Assembly: GCA_015698045.1 (NCBI GenBank)
Contig: BLAL01000178.1
Location: 248,001-312,000 of the forward strand
Origin: Rhizophagus clarus
Taxonomy: Eukaryota > Glomeromycota > Glomeromycetes > Glomerales > Glomeraceae
Reading direction: 5' to 3'
Length of the DNA stretch: 64,000 bases
Shown here: piece after piece, positions 1 to 12,900 of the stretch
Layout: every line of letters begins with the position of its first letter
Position numbering within the stretch: position 1 is the stretch's first letter
Notes under the pieces: generated by a model
Told to the model about the DNA's origin: nothing
The model's database searches: none
What the model saw: the letters and a program-made list of their open reading frames with translations, nothing else
Position numbers and translations under genes: made by a program

Positions 1-832
1 TTTGATATTATGGTAATATTACATTGATATCGTAAGGATATTTCACAAAAAAAAAAAAATAATTACAAAGAATGCGACTAAACATTGTGTTGCTTAAAAA
101 ATTATAAATAATTCATATAAAATAATTATAAGAAAAATTGGAATAAGTTATATGGTTACGATAAAGGCAAAAAATCAGAAATGTTATTCTTATACCTATA
201 ATAAACTGTAATATGGCTTGAAAAGTTGAAGGTTATAGAAACGCAGCTATTTATAACCTTTTTAATATTATAATCATTAAAATTATTCAGCGTTATTCAT
301 CTATATGAAAGTATTTAAGCGAGAAAGAAAAGAAAGAAAATAAACATAAAGTAAAATAATGAAGTTTTATATCCATGTCATTTTCAAAGCCAGTACAAGT
401 GCATTTATATTCTCTTCAGGAGAAGAAGAATATGTATTTTATCTAAGAACATTGTCAGAACTTTCTTGAGAAACAGGAGAAGAGATGTTTGAAAAGGTTT
501 AGTACTAGCAGGTTAAAAAAAATATAAGATAAATATAAATAAAAACCAAATATTTATTTTTGAGGTTTGTAAAAATTCATAAACATAAAAGGATAAAGGG
601 CCAGTTGTCAGGATTTCATATTTATCAGGAAAAAAAAAATACAGAGATAAATAAATAATTTATGCAATCACATAATTAATAAAATTATCAAATTTTATTG
701 GTTATTTAGTAATTATTCAGTTTGTATATACTAATTATACTGCAAATTTTTATCTTTTTTTTTGTAAAGTAAAAATTATTTTTAATATTATAACATTTTA
801 TGATTAATTATTTGTTAATAAAGCAATACAAT

Positions 833-918
833 CTAAATTCTACTAATAGCCACTTATCAGTTATCTATCGGTTACCTAAATTCTACTAATAGCCACTTAT
901 CAGTTATCTATCGGTTAC
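833..918. repeat. Two-copy 43-bp tandem repeat
   Basis: A 43-base unit beginning CTAAATTCTACTAATAGCC occurs twice in direct succession with no mismatch that I can see (833-875 and 876-918). The copies look recent because they have not diverged. There is no reading frame and no known element attached. Confidence 0.85.
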
Positions 919-2151
919 CTATTATGCATAAGTCAACTAAAGTCATAATTGGATTTATGCTCAACTTATGTTAATAAAATTATTACAATATCATTGATTA
1001 TATTAAATTTATTAACGTTTTTAAGTCTAATTAAAGATGATTAATGTAAATTTACTAATAATTTCGTTATAATATTACCAACTTTTTTGTTAAGTTTGGC
1101 TATTTTTTTTTAAATTTAAATTGTTCGCTTATGAACTTGAGTTGAACTTGAGTTGAACTTGTGTTCAACTTGTGTTCAATTTGTGTTTAATTCAATTGTT
1201 TAAGATCTTTGTAAATTGTATTGTGGATCTGTAATTGTTTAATTATTAAATATGTAAATTGCAATTATAGGTCTGTAATTGTTCATTATTTAAATTATTT
1301 TAATTTTTTTCAAATATAAATATTTGATAAATAATCAGGATTACATTAAAGAATTTTAAAAAAACAATTTTCCTAAATGAACCATTGGAAATTTCTCTAT
1401 CAAAAAATGTCTAAATGATTCTTTGGTTAAAAAATTCTCAAAAACAATTTCTCAAACGAACTCAACAATTTTTTTGGCATATTTAGAATGCCAATCATTT
1501 CAAATTTGGAAAGAAAATTCAACTATCATTTTACCTATATTAGGATATTATTACAAATTTATTCGACCCTAAAGAAAACTATATTTAACTACCTAAATAT
1601 TATTGATAAATAGGCCAAATAATAGTAGTTTTATTAATATTTTTATTTATAGCAATGTACATATTATAATATTATATAAAATTTAATCTAATATTTATCT
1701 ATCTATATATTATTATCACTTGTTATTATTCACATTAATCTATCTGCTATTTATTTACAACCATCATCTACACAATCATGCATTCTAAAAAAATCCTAAA
1801 TTCATATTATATGAGAGTCAAAGAGTAACTTAAAAAAAAAATAAAAAATGTATTCATAAATTAATAATTCGTAAAAATAAAAATTAAAATCAATAAAAAA
1901 TATACCATATATCTGTATATACAAAAATCTTAAATAACAAATTGTTAAAAAAAGAAAAAATAAAGAAACGTTAAAAACATTTCTAATTAACTAAAAGTAA
2001 AAATAATCAGTTTCACAATAAGTGAAATTTACTATTTTTATTTTCATATTTGCTTGAAATCTATAATATATTTTTAATTAAAAAAATATATTAAGTTTTG
2101 CAACACAACTTTTGCAAAACTCACTATTTAAATTTCAAAAATCCAGTTATT

Positions 2152-2320
2152 AAGAAAAGTTTGAGCAAACTTTTTTGAATCACATGAATTATATGTTATA
2201 TTATTTTAAGAAAAGTTCAAGCGAACTTTTCTTGAATCACATGAATTATATGTTATATTATTTTAAGAAAAGTATGAGCGAATTTTTCTTAGATCTCATG
2301 AATTGTATTAAAGTGAACTG
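2152..2320. repeat. Three tandem copies of a ~57-bp fold-back unit
   Basis: Copies begin near 2152, 2208 and 2265 with AAGAAAAGTT. Each contains a small inverted repeat (AAGAAAAGTTTGAGC against its complement GCAAACTTTTCTT) followed by a conserved ATCACATGAATTATATGTT block. The third copy is more diverged. A single stem-loop half of the same type, without the trailing block, recurs near 3980-4008, so the stem-loop part is dispersed while the whole unit is tandem. Confidence 0.75.
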
Positions 2321-2483
2321 AAAGACCTGTCTAAAAAAAGACAACAAATGAACTATTAGAAATAGTTTTTAAAAAAAATAAGTATTTTTAAAAAAAATCA
2401 GGTCTATATCTATTATGTATCAAGAATCTCCTTAAATAAAACAATCTGTTATTGTTTCGAAGTCTGGAAACAAATAGAAATAC

Positions 2484-2770
2484 CTAAAAAAAAGAGAAAA
2501 TAAATGTTGGAAATTGTTCATTAAGTAAATAAATTTAAAAAAAAAAAAAATATTACAATAACTTACATAAAAGTCACGCAAAGAATTGAAGTTATCCACT
2601 TATAAAAAAAGAGAAAACAAATGTTAGAAATCATTTGTTAAGTAAATTTAAAAGAAAAAAAATCAACTTACCTAAAGGTTACGTTTAAAAAACTGAAGTA
2701 TCCACCTATAAAAAAAGAAGTAAAAGCAAACATTAGAAATCATTCATTAAGTAAAAAATATATAGATATA
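2484..2770. repeat. Diverged ~105-120 bp tandem repeat, about three copies
   Basis: Three successive blocks start with A-rich AAAAAGAGAAAA-type runs, followed by variants of AAATGTTAGAAATCATTCATTAAGTAAA. They then carry diverged A-rich spacers and, in the first two, ACTTAC-plus-TATCCAC words. The copies begin at about 2484, 2604 and 2708. Divergence between copies is larger than in the neighbouring repeats, so this array is probably older. Confidence 0.6.
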
Positions 2771-3046
2771 ATATTAACTTTAACTACTGAAGTTCATCGT
2801 CAAAAAGCCAAAAAGTTGCATAAAAAAAGAAGAGAGGGAAAAGGAGATGAAAGAAGGAGGAAGCTAGAAAGGGAATGAAAGGAAATAGTAAAAGGGATAA
2901 AAGGAGAAGAAAGATGAAAGGAAAGAGAAAAACAAAGGTTAAAAGGTTAAAAAAAAAATTGTAATTTAATTTAACGATAATTATTAATTATTATGATCAA
3001 TCTAGTTTTATAGTTTTCTAAACTGTAATTTTTTTTATTTTTTTTT

Positions 3047-3955
3047 TTAGGTTGCCAGATTCCTGGACTTGAAATGTAAGTTGGAAGAAGTGAAGGAATT
3101 TTTTTTTAATATTAAAGAAACGTTACTAACAATTCTTTATTTTTTTTAAGTTGCCAGCCTTCTTAGATAAACTGAATTTGAGAAATATAAGTTAAAAAGA
3201 ATAAAAAATTTTTTTTTAATATTAAAGAAATATTACTAATGTTTCTTTTTTTATTTTTTTTAGATTGCCACTTCTTGAACGAACTGGACTTAAGAATGTA
3301 AGTTAAAAAGGGTGGGAATTTTTTTTTAATATTAGAAAAATATTATTAATGTTTCTTTCTTTGTTTTTTTTTTTTTGTTGCCAGCCTTTTTGGATATACC
3401 AGACTTAAGATTATAAATTAAAAAGAGTGGGTAATTTTTTTTTAATATTAAAGAAATATTACTAACATTTCTTTCTTTATTTTTTTTTTAGGTTGCCAGC
3501 CTTTTTAAATGAACCAAACTTGAGAATATAAGTTAGAAAGGGCAGGGGATTTTCTTTTTAATATTAAAGAAATGTTACTAACATTTCTTTCTTTATTTTT
3601 TTTAGGTTGCCAGACTTCTTGGATAAACCAGACTTGAAAAATATAAGTTGGAAAGGGTGGTAATTTTTTTTAATATTAAAGAAACATTACTAACATTTCT
3701 TCCTTTATTTTTTTAGATTGTTAACCTTCTTGAATGAACTGGACTTGAAAATGTAAGTTAGAAAGAGTGGAGGATTTTTTTTTTAATATTAAAGAAATGT
3801 TACTAATGTTTCTTTTTTTATTTTTTTCAGATTGCCAGACTCCTTGGATAAACCAGATTTGAAATGTAAGGAAGGAGGGAGAGATATTTTTTAAATATTA
3901 AAGAAACAGTTTTAATATTTCTTTATTTATTTTAAGTTGCAGTTTCCTTTATTCT
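3047..3955. repeat. Nine-copy ~110-bp minisatellite with splice-site-like unit borders
   Basis: About nine diverged copies start near 3049, 3149, 3263, 3376, 3490, 3604, 3714, 3829 and 3937. Each unit runs: a T-tract ending in TTTTAG or AAG, a 25-36 base block starting GTTGCCAG and ending near GACTTGAGAAT, then GTAAGTT or ATAAGTT, a G-rich word, T-tract, AATATTAAAGAAA, and an inverted TTACTAACATTTCTTT. Acceptor-like and donor-like words therefore flank the same short block in most copies. It may be a plain satellite or a series of very short repeated exons. No continuous frame shows that it is translated. Confidence 0.8.
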
Positions 3956-4891
3956 TCTTGATCCTAATGTGATCACGATTAAGAAAAATTTGAGCAAACT
4001 TTTCTTAAACTTGTATTATAAATGACTGTAACTTTTTTATTAATTTATTGTAATAAAATACATAATAAAATAAAAATATTAACAATAATAATTATACTTT
4101 TAAACACTTTACAAAAAATTTATAACTTGATAATGCATTCAACAAATAAGACAATAAAAATTTTTTAACTACATTAAATGAATTAAAAATTTCTAAAAAA
4201 AAAGAAAGTAAACTAAAAAATTTCTTAATATGTTATACAATATGAAATCTAATGTATTAAAATTTATATCACATATCGGGTACCTGATTACTGGTAACTT
4301 GATTTGTAATTCCATTCAATAGAGTGATCATAATATAAACAAAAGAACACTTCATTGCCAACACGAAATTCATTAGAACGTTCTTATTGTCGAGTATTTA
4401 CTGTTACTTTCTCTCGGATTTTTCCCATATTCTTTTACAAAACTTTTTTCGGATAAAAAAAAAATTGTAGATTAATATGACTGCAAACTATGCGGCAAAT
4501 CTAGCCAATTATTTGTGCTTTTTATATTTTTAATCGTTTGATCTACGGTAAAATAAATACTTTTATACTTTAAATTTTATACTTTTTAATTTTGCAATTA
4601 AAATACATCCGGGGGTCCTATTTGAGCCAATCATATTTAAGAAAAGATAAGATTCTGGTTCACGTAGAAAATTTACTGAACGCGTAAACTAACCTACTGG
4701 CCAATAAAATGTAAAAAATGTAAGCGCGTCCATATTAGATTTTAATAGTTTATTCAACTTACGCGTCTTTATTCCCATAATTTAATTATCAGTATAAATA
4801 AATAGTTTGAATACTTAAGTTTCCCTGTCCCATTTATTAAAGAAGTAATAAACTTGTGACTAACTGAATATTGCTACAACGCGCTCTCTAA

Positions 4892-6519
4892 ATGGAAACT
4901 CCAAATAATCAAAGGAATAAATTGTTTTTTCAATCACAAAGAGAGACGGAAGTGTCAACAAAGCGAAAATTTAACTTATTTGAGTTTACAGAAGCATTAG
5001 AAGAAAGTCCTAAGTCAACACCAAAGAAGTGTCGCACTCATTTTCCACTTTCAGAAAAAATTTTATGTAAAAGACATTCAGATGGTGCTTTAAGAGATTT
5101 ATCAGGATGTAAAAGATGGCGTCAACAAAACCTAGACAAGGATATGAGGAAAGATATGCTTGATAAACTCATTTTTTCGTCATCGGCTATCGTCAAAGCC
5201 ATGAAAATGGATGAAATTGACGAATTTTTCACGTCAGCAACGATTTCGTTCAAACCGATTGAAAAGCGTTATGACGATGCCGCTGCTGGATTCATAAACA
5301 AATTCACAACATCATTTGCTCATATATTGAGTAAAGAGTATTTCGATAGGACAACATTCGAGGATAGACGTAATTATCACTTATTTGATTACACTATTTG
5401 GATCTTTGAAATTTCTAACATTTAATATAATTTTTTTAGGGATCTTCGTCCCTAAACAGTATTCCAATGAAATATATTTTGATGAAGAATTTGTAAACAA
5501 GGAAAAGCTTGGAGAGGGGGAGTTTTCCGAGGTTTATAAGTGTGCAATAAAAAAAACGGGTCATAAGTGTGTAGTGAAAAAGTCGAAGGTACCTTTCAAA
5601 AGCCCTTTAAACAGGCAAGAAAGACTCGAGGAGGTTGAAATTCATTATAAAGTCGGTAAGCACCAAAATATAGTTGAACTTATAGGTGCCTGGGAGCAAA
5701 GAGGTTACCTCTACTTGCAAACCGAATTATGCGAGAAAGGCAGGCAAGTAACGATATATTGATTTTGAAGTTAATTCATAAACTAATGAGAATTATTATA
5801 ATAGTCTCGCGACTCTGATAAAGGACCGTAAAAGAAGCAATAGGATCTTTTCAGAAGAGGAAATTTGGCAAATAATTAATAGCATCAAATTGGTAAGTAT
5901 TAATAAAAAATGTTGCAAGATGGTGATTTTACTAAACAGTAATAACAGTAATTTTTATTTAGGCTTTCACTCATTTGCATGGGAAATCAATTATACACTT
6001 GGACGTTAAGCCAGAGAATATTCTCATAAAGAAAATGAATTGTCAAAATATATATAAACTTGTCGATTTTGGCTGTGCTACATCAATTCCACCGGTTGGT
6101 ATCCATTTTTATTAATTTCGGTAAATTTCATATTTAATTTTTTTTAAACCACAAATTTAGAGAAAAGGCTTCGACAAAGACGGCGATCGACGTTATTTGT
6201 CTAATGACGCACTTAACGGTACATACTCACCAGGTGCTGATTGGTTCAGGTATGAATAAATGCACTATCGTAGCTATATCAACTTATATAAATAAATAAG
6301 TTTTTTATTAATTATAATAGTCTTGGGATTACCATTCTCGAATTAACTACGCTCAGACGAATGGAAGACAACGGCGAAATTTACCAACGACTTCGTATGG
6401 GTGACTTGACCGATTACAAGGAACAATTATTGATATATAGTGAAAAATTAAAAAGAGCTATTGAATTAATGCTCTCACCAAATCCTCAAGAGCGCTATGT
6501 TGACGCATCTTTCATTTGA
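4892..6519 (+). CDS. Wee1/Swe1-type mitotic inhibitor protein kinase
   Basis: Predicted protein of 429 residues from six exons: 4892-5369, 5440-5743, 5805-5892, 5963-6094, 6161-6249 and 6321-6519. All phases close. The first ~170 residues are a basic, Ser/Thr-rich regulatory part. The kinase domain shows the glycine loop LGEGEFSEVY, the ATP-binding lysine in CVVKKSK, the catalytic loop HLDVKPEN, the metal-binding DFG in VDFGCA, and GDRRYLSNDAL where ordinary kinases have APE. LIGAW and CEKGS-LATLI fit Wee1-family positions rather than serine/threonine kinases. Wee1 kinases phosphorylate the ATP-loop tyrosine of CDK1 and delay mitosis. Wee1 rather than Myt1 is inferred from the absence of a membrane segment. 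The protein is short for Wee1, mainly in the N-terminal region. Confidence 0.88.
5744..5804 (+). other. GC-AG intron in the Wee1 gene
   Basis: The only junction that keeps the conserved ELCEKGS-LATL segment in frame uses AG|GCAAGT as donor and AATAG as acceptor. The nearby GT at 5748 would put the reading into an early stop. AG|GCAAGT is the strong consensus known for the rare GC-AG class of U2 introns. Confidence 0.8.
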
Positions 6520-6991
6520 TGTTTTCTAGAGGAAATTCTATCGGGAGATATAAACTCCCATAATTGTATGAACTATTACTTCTCGGCACATATGTAATTA
6601 TTCAATAATTTTTTTTTTTTGATTTTCGATTGCGATTTGCAAACATAATGAATCGAAAATTCGTTTTTAGAATTGTTTTGTATTTTTATTTCAACATATT
6701 ATATCCGAGTTTTTAATAATATTATAGAAGATATTTTAATACGACCCAAGGTGTTAATAAAGTGAGTACGTTTTTAAATCTGTCATGTAAGTTTAGTATA
6801 TATCTATTGGAAGACATGGATTTAGTTAAATTGATAGAAACAAGTAAAACGAATTAGTTATCAATTACATCAAATTACTGTAATGCATATTACTCAATAA
6901 TTATTTATATGCAGATCCAGCGAAATTGGCAAATTTTAATTTCTTTACAAATTCACAGTAAATAATAAATGATATAATTTTTAAATTATAG
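6520..6991. other. Intergenic region between convergent Wee1 and URB1 genes
   Basis: This is AT-rich sequence between the stop codons of two converging genes. It holds T-tracts and ATAATA words that could serve 3'-end formation on both strands. No gene or repeat is seen. Confidence 0.6.
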
Positions 6992-9900
6992 TTATAATCC
7001 AAAAATAGGTGATTTCATTTCTTCATCTTCTACGGGATATCCTCTTATCTAAATACAACATATATATTTATTTAGTATATATTAAATTTTTCATACTTCA
7101 ATATCCATAAAATTAACTTCTTTTTCTTCTGTATCGTCATTCCTTTTATCGGCCAAGCACTCAATAATCCATTTTCTTGCTTCAATACTAATGCTATATC
7201 TTAAAGATCTTCCTATAATTTTATTTACGAGATCGTCTTCAAATGCATTGCAGCTTATAACTATCATCTCAAACAGCATCCTAATTATTTCTCTATACAC
7301 CTTGACGATATCATGATCCATTGTATAAAGTTCATCTAAATTATCTGTTAATGACGGATTATAATTATGTTGTATTTCTGTTGGATCTGATAAAGATGGG
7401 CTATTCATAATATCCATGGAATTCAAGTGTATTTCGCATTTTTCTAATAGAGAAATCAGGATCGATGCGTTATTTTGTGATAAAATATTACCTGGCATAT
7501 GAGATATTAATGTTAAATAATGAAATATTCGAAGAACCGAATTTAAATAATTAAGCATCAATAATAGTGTTTTTTCACTAATTCTTATTTCTTCTATTTC
7601 GAATACAATTAATTAATTAGTTAAGAGATCATACATTTGTAAATATAAAGCTATAAAAGCTAATATGAAATATTTACCTATTGATCTTAATAATCCAGTT
7701 AAAATACAAATGGATTGTTTAATTAGAGTACAATTTGACCATTGCAAAGCGGAACTTTTACATCCAAGTAAAACTCTTAAAAAGATTCTTAACCCAAATA
7801 ATGATTGCTCAGATAGTGATGAAACACATATATGATATAACCATGTTAATAATCCTTGATTTTTTATCATGTTTGTAATAACATTTGGAATTGAAGCTGC
7901 TTGAAATAAAATCTAATATAAAAAAAATACAACAAATATATAAAATAATCTTATTAATTACCAAATGTTAAATTATATTTATTTACCTCTATAATAAGCT
8001 TGTGTGTTATATTATCTGCTAATGGAGAAGTATAATAACAAGTTATTGTATTCCAAATATATCTTCTATTAAATACCTTATAATCCTATCAAAAATTTTT
8101 AATTAATATCTTTAAAAATCAATATGAATTTTAAATCTTTAATATACTTACATCATAAGTTTTTAATCCAGCAGATAAAAGTCTTAAAATCCAAACTTTT
8201 TCTTTTTGATAATTATTAGTAGAAGAATGAAATAAACTATAAAACATTGGTATATCTTTTAAATCCAAAAATGGTCTTTGTAATAAAAATTTGTTAATAA
8301 GAGGATACATAAAATGACCAGGATTCATAAATATATTTAAAGAATGTGCTACAAATATTGTTATTATTGTTGGAATTCTTTGTATATTATCATCTCGAAT
8401 TGTTATTGAATTTTTCAATAAATTCAAAAGTAATAAAATTTGATTTTTTTCTCGAAAATTTGTATGCTATAATAAAAAAAATTATTATATATATAAAAAT
8501 AAAAAAAACAAATTATTTATATTTACATACCTCTAATAAAACATAAAATTCATCTAATAAATAATATGCAATTTTTCGCACATTAATAATTAAAGAAGAT
8601 GTAGCAACAATAATAAATCCTAAAGCATTAATTTCAATAAATTTTCTACAATCCAATAAATTACCATATGATAATAAATTGGCAAATAATGGTAAAAAAT
8701 AAGATAAATCATAAACAATTTTCTTTTTTTCTTCTATAGCTATTATTGAAAAATTATTATTAAATAATAATTCTTCTATATAATTGCAATTAATTTCCAA
8801 TTCTTTATCAATTGGAAAATGAGTAAAACTTCTCATCATAAATACTGGATCTATTAATTCTAACGTCTCAACTAAAATTTTTTGCCCTATCATTAATTTT
8901 TTTTTATCAACTTGATATTTATTATCAAGTAATAATAAATTTGTTCCCCATTTAATTGCAAAAGACATAATTGAAACTTTTGTTATTTTTTCATATAATA
9001 TAAAAATATCTAATAATAATTGATCTGATATTGATGTTGTTGCATTATAAATAGATAAAAGTGAAATTAAATATGATGATTTATAATATTCTTTAGAACT
9101 TATATGATATATCATATTGAGTAAATAACATATTATAGGTTTTATAATATATATTGAAAATTTTGTTGATTTGTATGATAATTCTAAATCAACATTACTT
9201 AAATTTTTAAATTGAGGATTGTTTATTATAGCTTCTACTATTTTATCTAATGAAGGATCAAATATTTTCTATAAAAATAAATAATAAAATTTATTATTAA
9301 ATTTGATTAAATAAAAAAATTATAATCAATTATAATTACCTTTTTACTATATACAGATTTAATTAATGAAATAATACAATTTAATATTATTGGATCTTCA
9401 AATTTTTTTTCTAAAAGTACAAAAATAAATTCACCAATTATATTTGCATCAAGATTTGAAGATTTAGGTATACAAAGTTTTATTAATATATCTATAATAA
9501 ATAATAAATTAATAAATTGATAAATTAATATATATATATATAAAAAAAAATATATAAAAAAAATAATTATTATCTTACCAATCTTCTTAAAAATGGTTTG
9601 AATAAATTTAATACTATAATTTTTATATTCATTTTTTTCTAAAAATAATGTTGCATAATGTAAATAATTTGAGATAAATTCTTTTAATTCATTTTCTTTA
9701 TAATAATTAATATTATCTGTAAGATAACACTCAATTATACAAAGAAAATCCAAATTAAATAAATTTGAAGATAATTTGTTTTTGATATTATTTTCCAGAT
9801 TATTAAGAATTTGTTTAGAAGAACTTAAATTTAATAATGCACAAGTTATTAAAGCATAAATTGATGGTTTTTCTTGCATTATTGTTGATTGTGAAATATT

Positions 9901-12900
9901 TTGAAAAAATTTTAATGCAAATAATTCAGATATTTTATGAATAGATTTTTTTTCATCTTCTTTAGCTGACTCTGTCCAAATTATTTGAGAATATTTGAAA
10001 TCCAATGAATTTGTTTGAAATGTTGAAATAATTTGTAATAATGAATTAACTAAAATTATCATATCAGAAGTAACAATTTGTTCTAATAATTCCTTATTAT
10101 TTAAAATCCAATGAACAAATAATTCTCTAGTTTCTGGAATGCATAGCATAAGGTGTCCAATTATTTTAGCTCTATTATTATTTAAATTATCCAGAAAATA
10201 TTGAGTATTTTTTACACATTTATTTAATATAGGATAAAATAATTGTTGTTGTGAATTATATAATAAGTAATTATTCTTTCTTTCAATTAATCCAAGTGGC
10301 AAATAATTTTCAATAATTTGTAAAATTATAGAATCCATTTCAATTATATGGCATGAAAAAAATTCTAAAAGAATTTTTTCATTAATTTGTATAATTAATG
10401 AAGTATAAGATAATTTGTTTAATAAAAAGGAAAGAAATTTTTTATAATATTTAATATTATTCACATATTGAATATTATAAAATTTAGATTTTAAAATACT
10501 TAAAAAAAGTTGAAATATTTCTTTTTCATTCCAAAAATTGTTGAATTTGTAACATAATGCAAACATCTATAAAATAATTTTAATATAATTAGTTTAAAAG
10601 GAAAAAGTTCAATTTGATTATAAAATTACTTACCTTTTCATACATAAATATACTTTTATCATTACATAAATCAATTGAATTAATTATAAATAAAAGTTGA
10701 TTAAACAACTTATTTTTAAATGGTTGAAGACTATTTAAAGCCTCTACACTACATGTTTTCCATACTACATTTTTAATTTCTTTATTTGTAAAATAAATAA
10801 CAAGTTCTGCAATAACTATTATAATAATTAAAAAAAGGAATATTATTATATTGTAATTTTTAAATATTATAACAAGATTAATACTTACATTCATCCAGAA
10901 TCGAATAATCCTTCTTAAAATTCAAAGTAGATTGTTGATTTTCAAATATATTTGCCAAGAAAAAGGTTAATAGATCTTCTTGTTCAAATATTAAAATTTT
11001 AATACCATTAAAAAGTTTTGTTATGTCTTCATTTTCTGTTTCTTCAGTAACTTTCTTGATAATCGTTTTTAATAAATTAAAACAAGTTTGCAATTTTTGT
11101 ATTGATGAATTATAGTAAGAAACTGATAACAATACTTTTGTAGTAATTAAAATTTGTTTTACTATATTAGATATTTGTTGTAAAGGTACGGATTGTAATG
11201 ATTTGATTAAAAACGAGCTAATGTTTTTATCAGCCAAAAAGGAAGGAAATGAGTTGTCAAATAAAATAGAAAAAGGAATCAAATTTAATAATTCAATAAA
11301 TGAATTTAACGAATTTACTCTACTAAATATTAAATTAATGTTAATATAAAAATCAATTTTTTTTTGAAAAAAAAAAAAAAATAAAATTCTTTTTTAATAT
11401 TTACCTTATTTCAACATTATTATTCATCTCTTTATTAGAAGAAAATGTATATTTGTCAACAACTTCTTTAATAGTTTTAATATTGAATAAACTATTTGAA
11501 CCTGGATATCTCTCACAAATATATTCCAAAATGGGTTCAAACTTCATCCATACTAAAATATTTTTGACATAATTTACAATTTCCATTAAGTTCCTTTCAA
11601 AAATTGATGTAGGTAGTATGTAAAGCATATCAAGAAATTTAGATCTTGCTTTAAAGATGTCAGCAGGATTTTTATCTAACAAATAAAAAATAATTTTAAT
11701 TTGAAATACATATATTTTTATATAAAAATTAACTGTTATACCGCTTTTACCTCTTATCATTTCCAAACACAATTTTTCAGCTTCCATCAGATTTTGATTT
11801 AATACATTGAGTTCCTCTTGTGGAATTTCAGAAATTATGATAGGAATGTCTACCATTTTATTAGTACTAAAAGAATTTTCATTTGGATATTTATACAAAC
11901 TCGAAATACGCTTCAAACTTGAAATATATTCATCAATATTCCACTTTCCTCTATATTCGAGAAATCTAATATTTTTAAATCCAACATTATTTTCCAATTG
12001 CTTAATATATTCATCAAGGTAACATACTAATATTTGCTTGGAAAATAATTTCTTAAATAACATATGTAAGAATGACATGATGTCGATTTTGTTATTCGTA
12101 ACATCTTTATAATTCCTCACAAGTGTCACTACTAGTGGACTAAATGGATAAGAAGTATTTGAATCTTTAGAAATTTTTTGAAGATTCCAATATTGTTCCG
12201 CTAATTCTTTATCTCCATTATCAATTGTATCCTGCTTTCTCTTTTCATTAACATTATTGATAACCTGACTTAAATTATCAATATATGGATTAGGGTCCTT
12301 TAGAAATGATATAAAACAATTGTCAAGAAATTGTAAAACAGCTGCTTGGCCATTGGATTTTTCAATGTTAGCATTCTCAGGGAAGATTCGAGGTAACGAA
12401 TCCAACCAAATTGAAACTTCGTCTGAATCATGTTGGAAAATTATAGAGTTGGAAAGCAACTGCTCAAGTATATGTCGTGTAACCGAACGGATCTGAAAAT
12501 TTGACGTGGTCAAATATAACTTTAAAAGAGTTTGAAGGTGTTTAAATTCTAAATTAAATTAATAAATATGATTTTTTTAATTAGCTAAAGTGAATAATAT
12601 ATAAGTAAATATGTAAGACTTACCCGGATTTATTGTCCAGTTAGATTTAGCGATTAAAAATAATAATTCCAATATATTTAATTGAAGGCCTAATTGATAT
12701 TCTTGAAAATCCATTGGGATCAAATTATCAACATCCAGCTTTACATTCGATATCACTTTTGGAAAATTAAGATGATAAAACTTAATTAGTTTTAAAAGGC
12801 ATTCATATATCATATTATTTCTTATTTGCTCATCACTGTCCTCATTTCTCTTCATGTTTAATAACAAATCTTTGTACAAACTTAAAAAGATCTGAATATC

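Larger units (their letters stand above)
1..4891. other. Gene-free AT-rich region upstream of the Wee1 gene
   Basis: I see no convincing coding sequence in this stretch. It is strongly AT-rich, with many A and T homopolymers, and it holds at least four local repeat families, annotated separately. A short palindromic cluster of GAACTTGAGTT/AACTTGTGTTC-type words lies near 1133-1180. The last 300 bases, in front of the kinase start, contain a few more GC-rich words and are the likely promoter, but no single element stands out. Confidence 0.6.
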
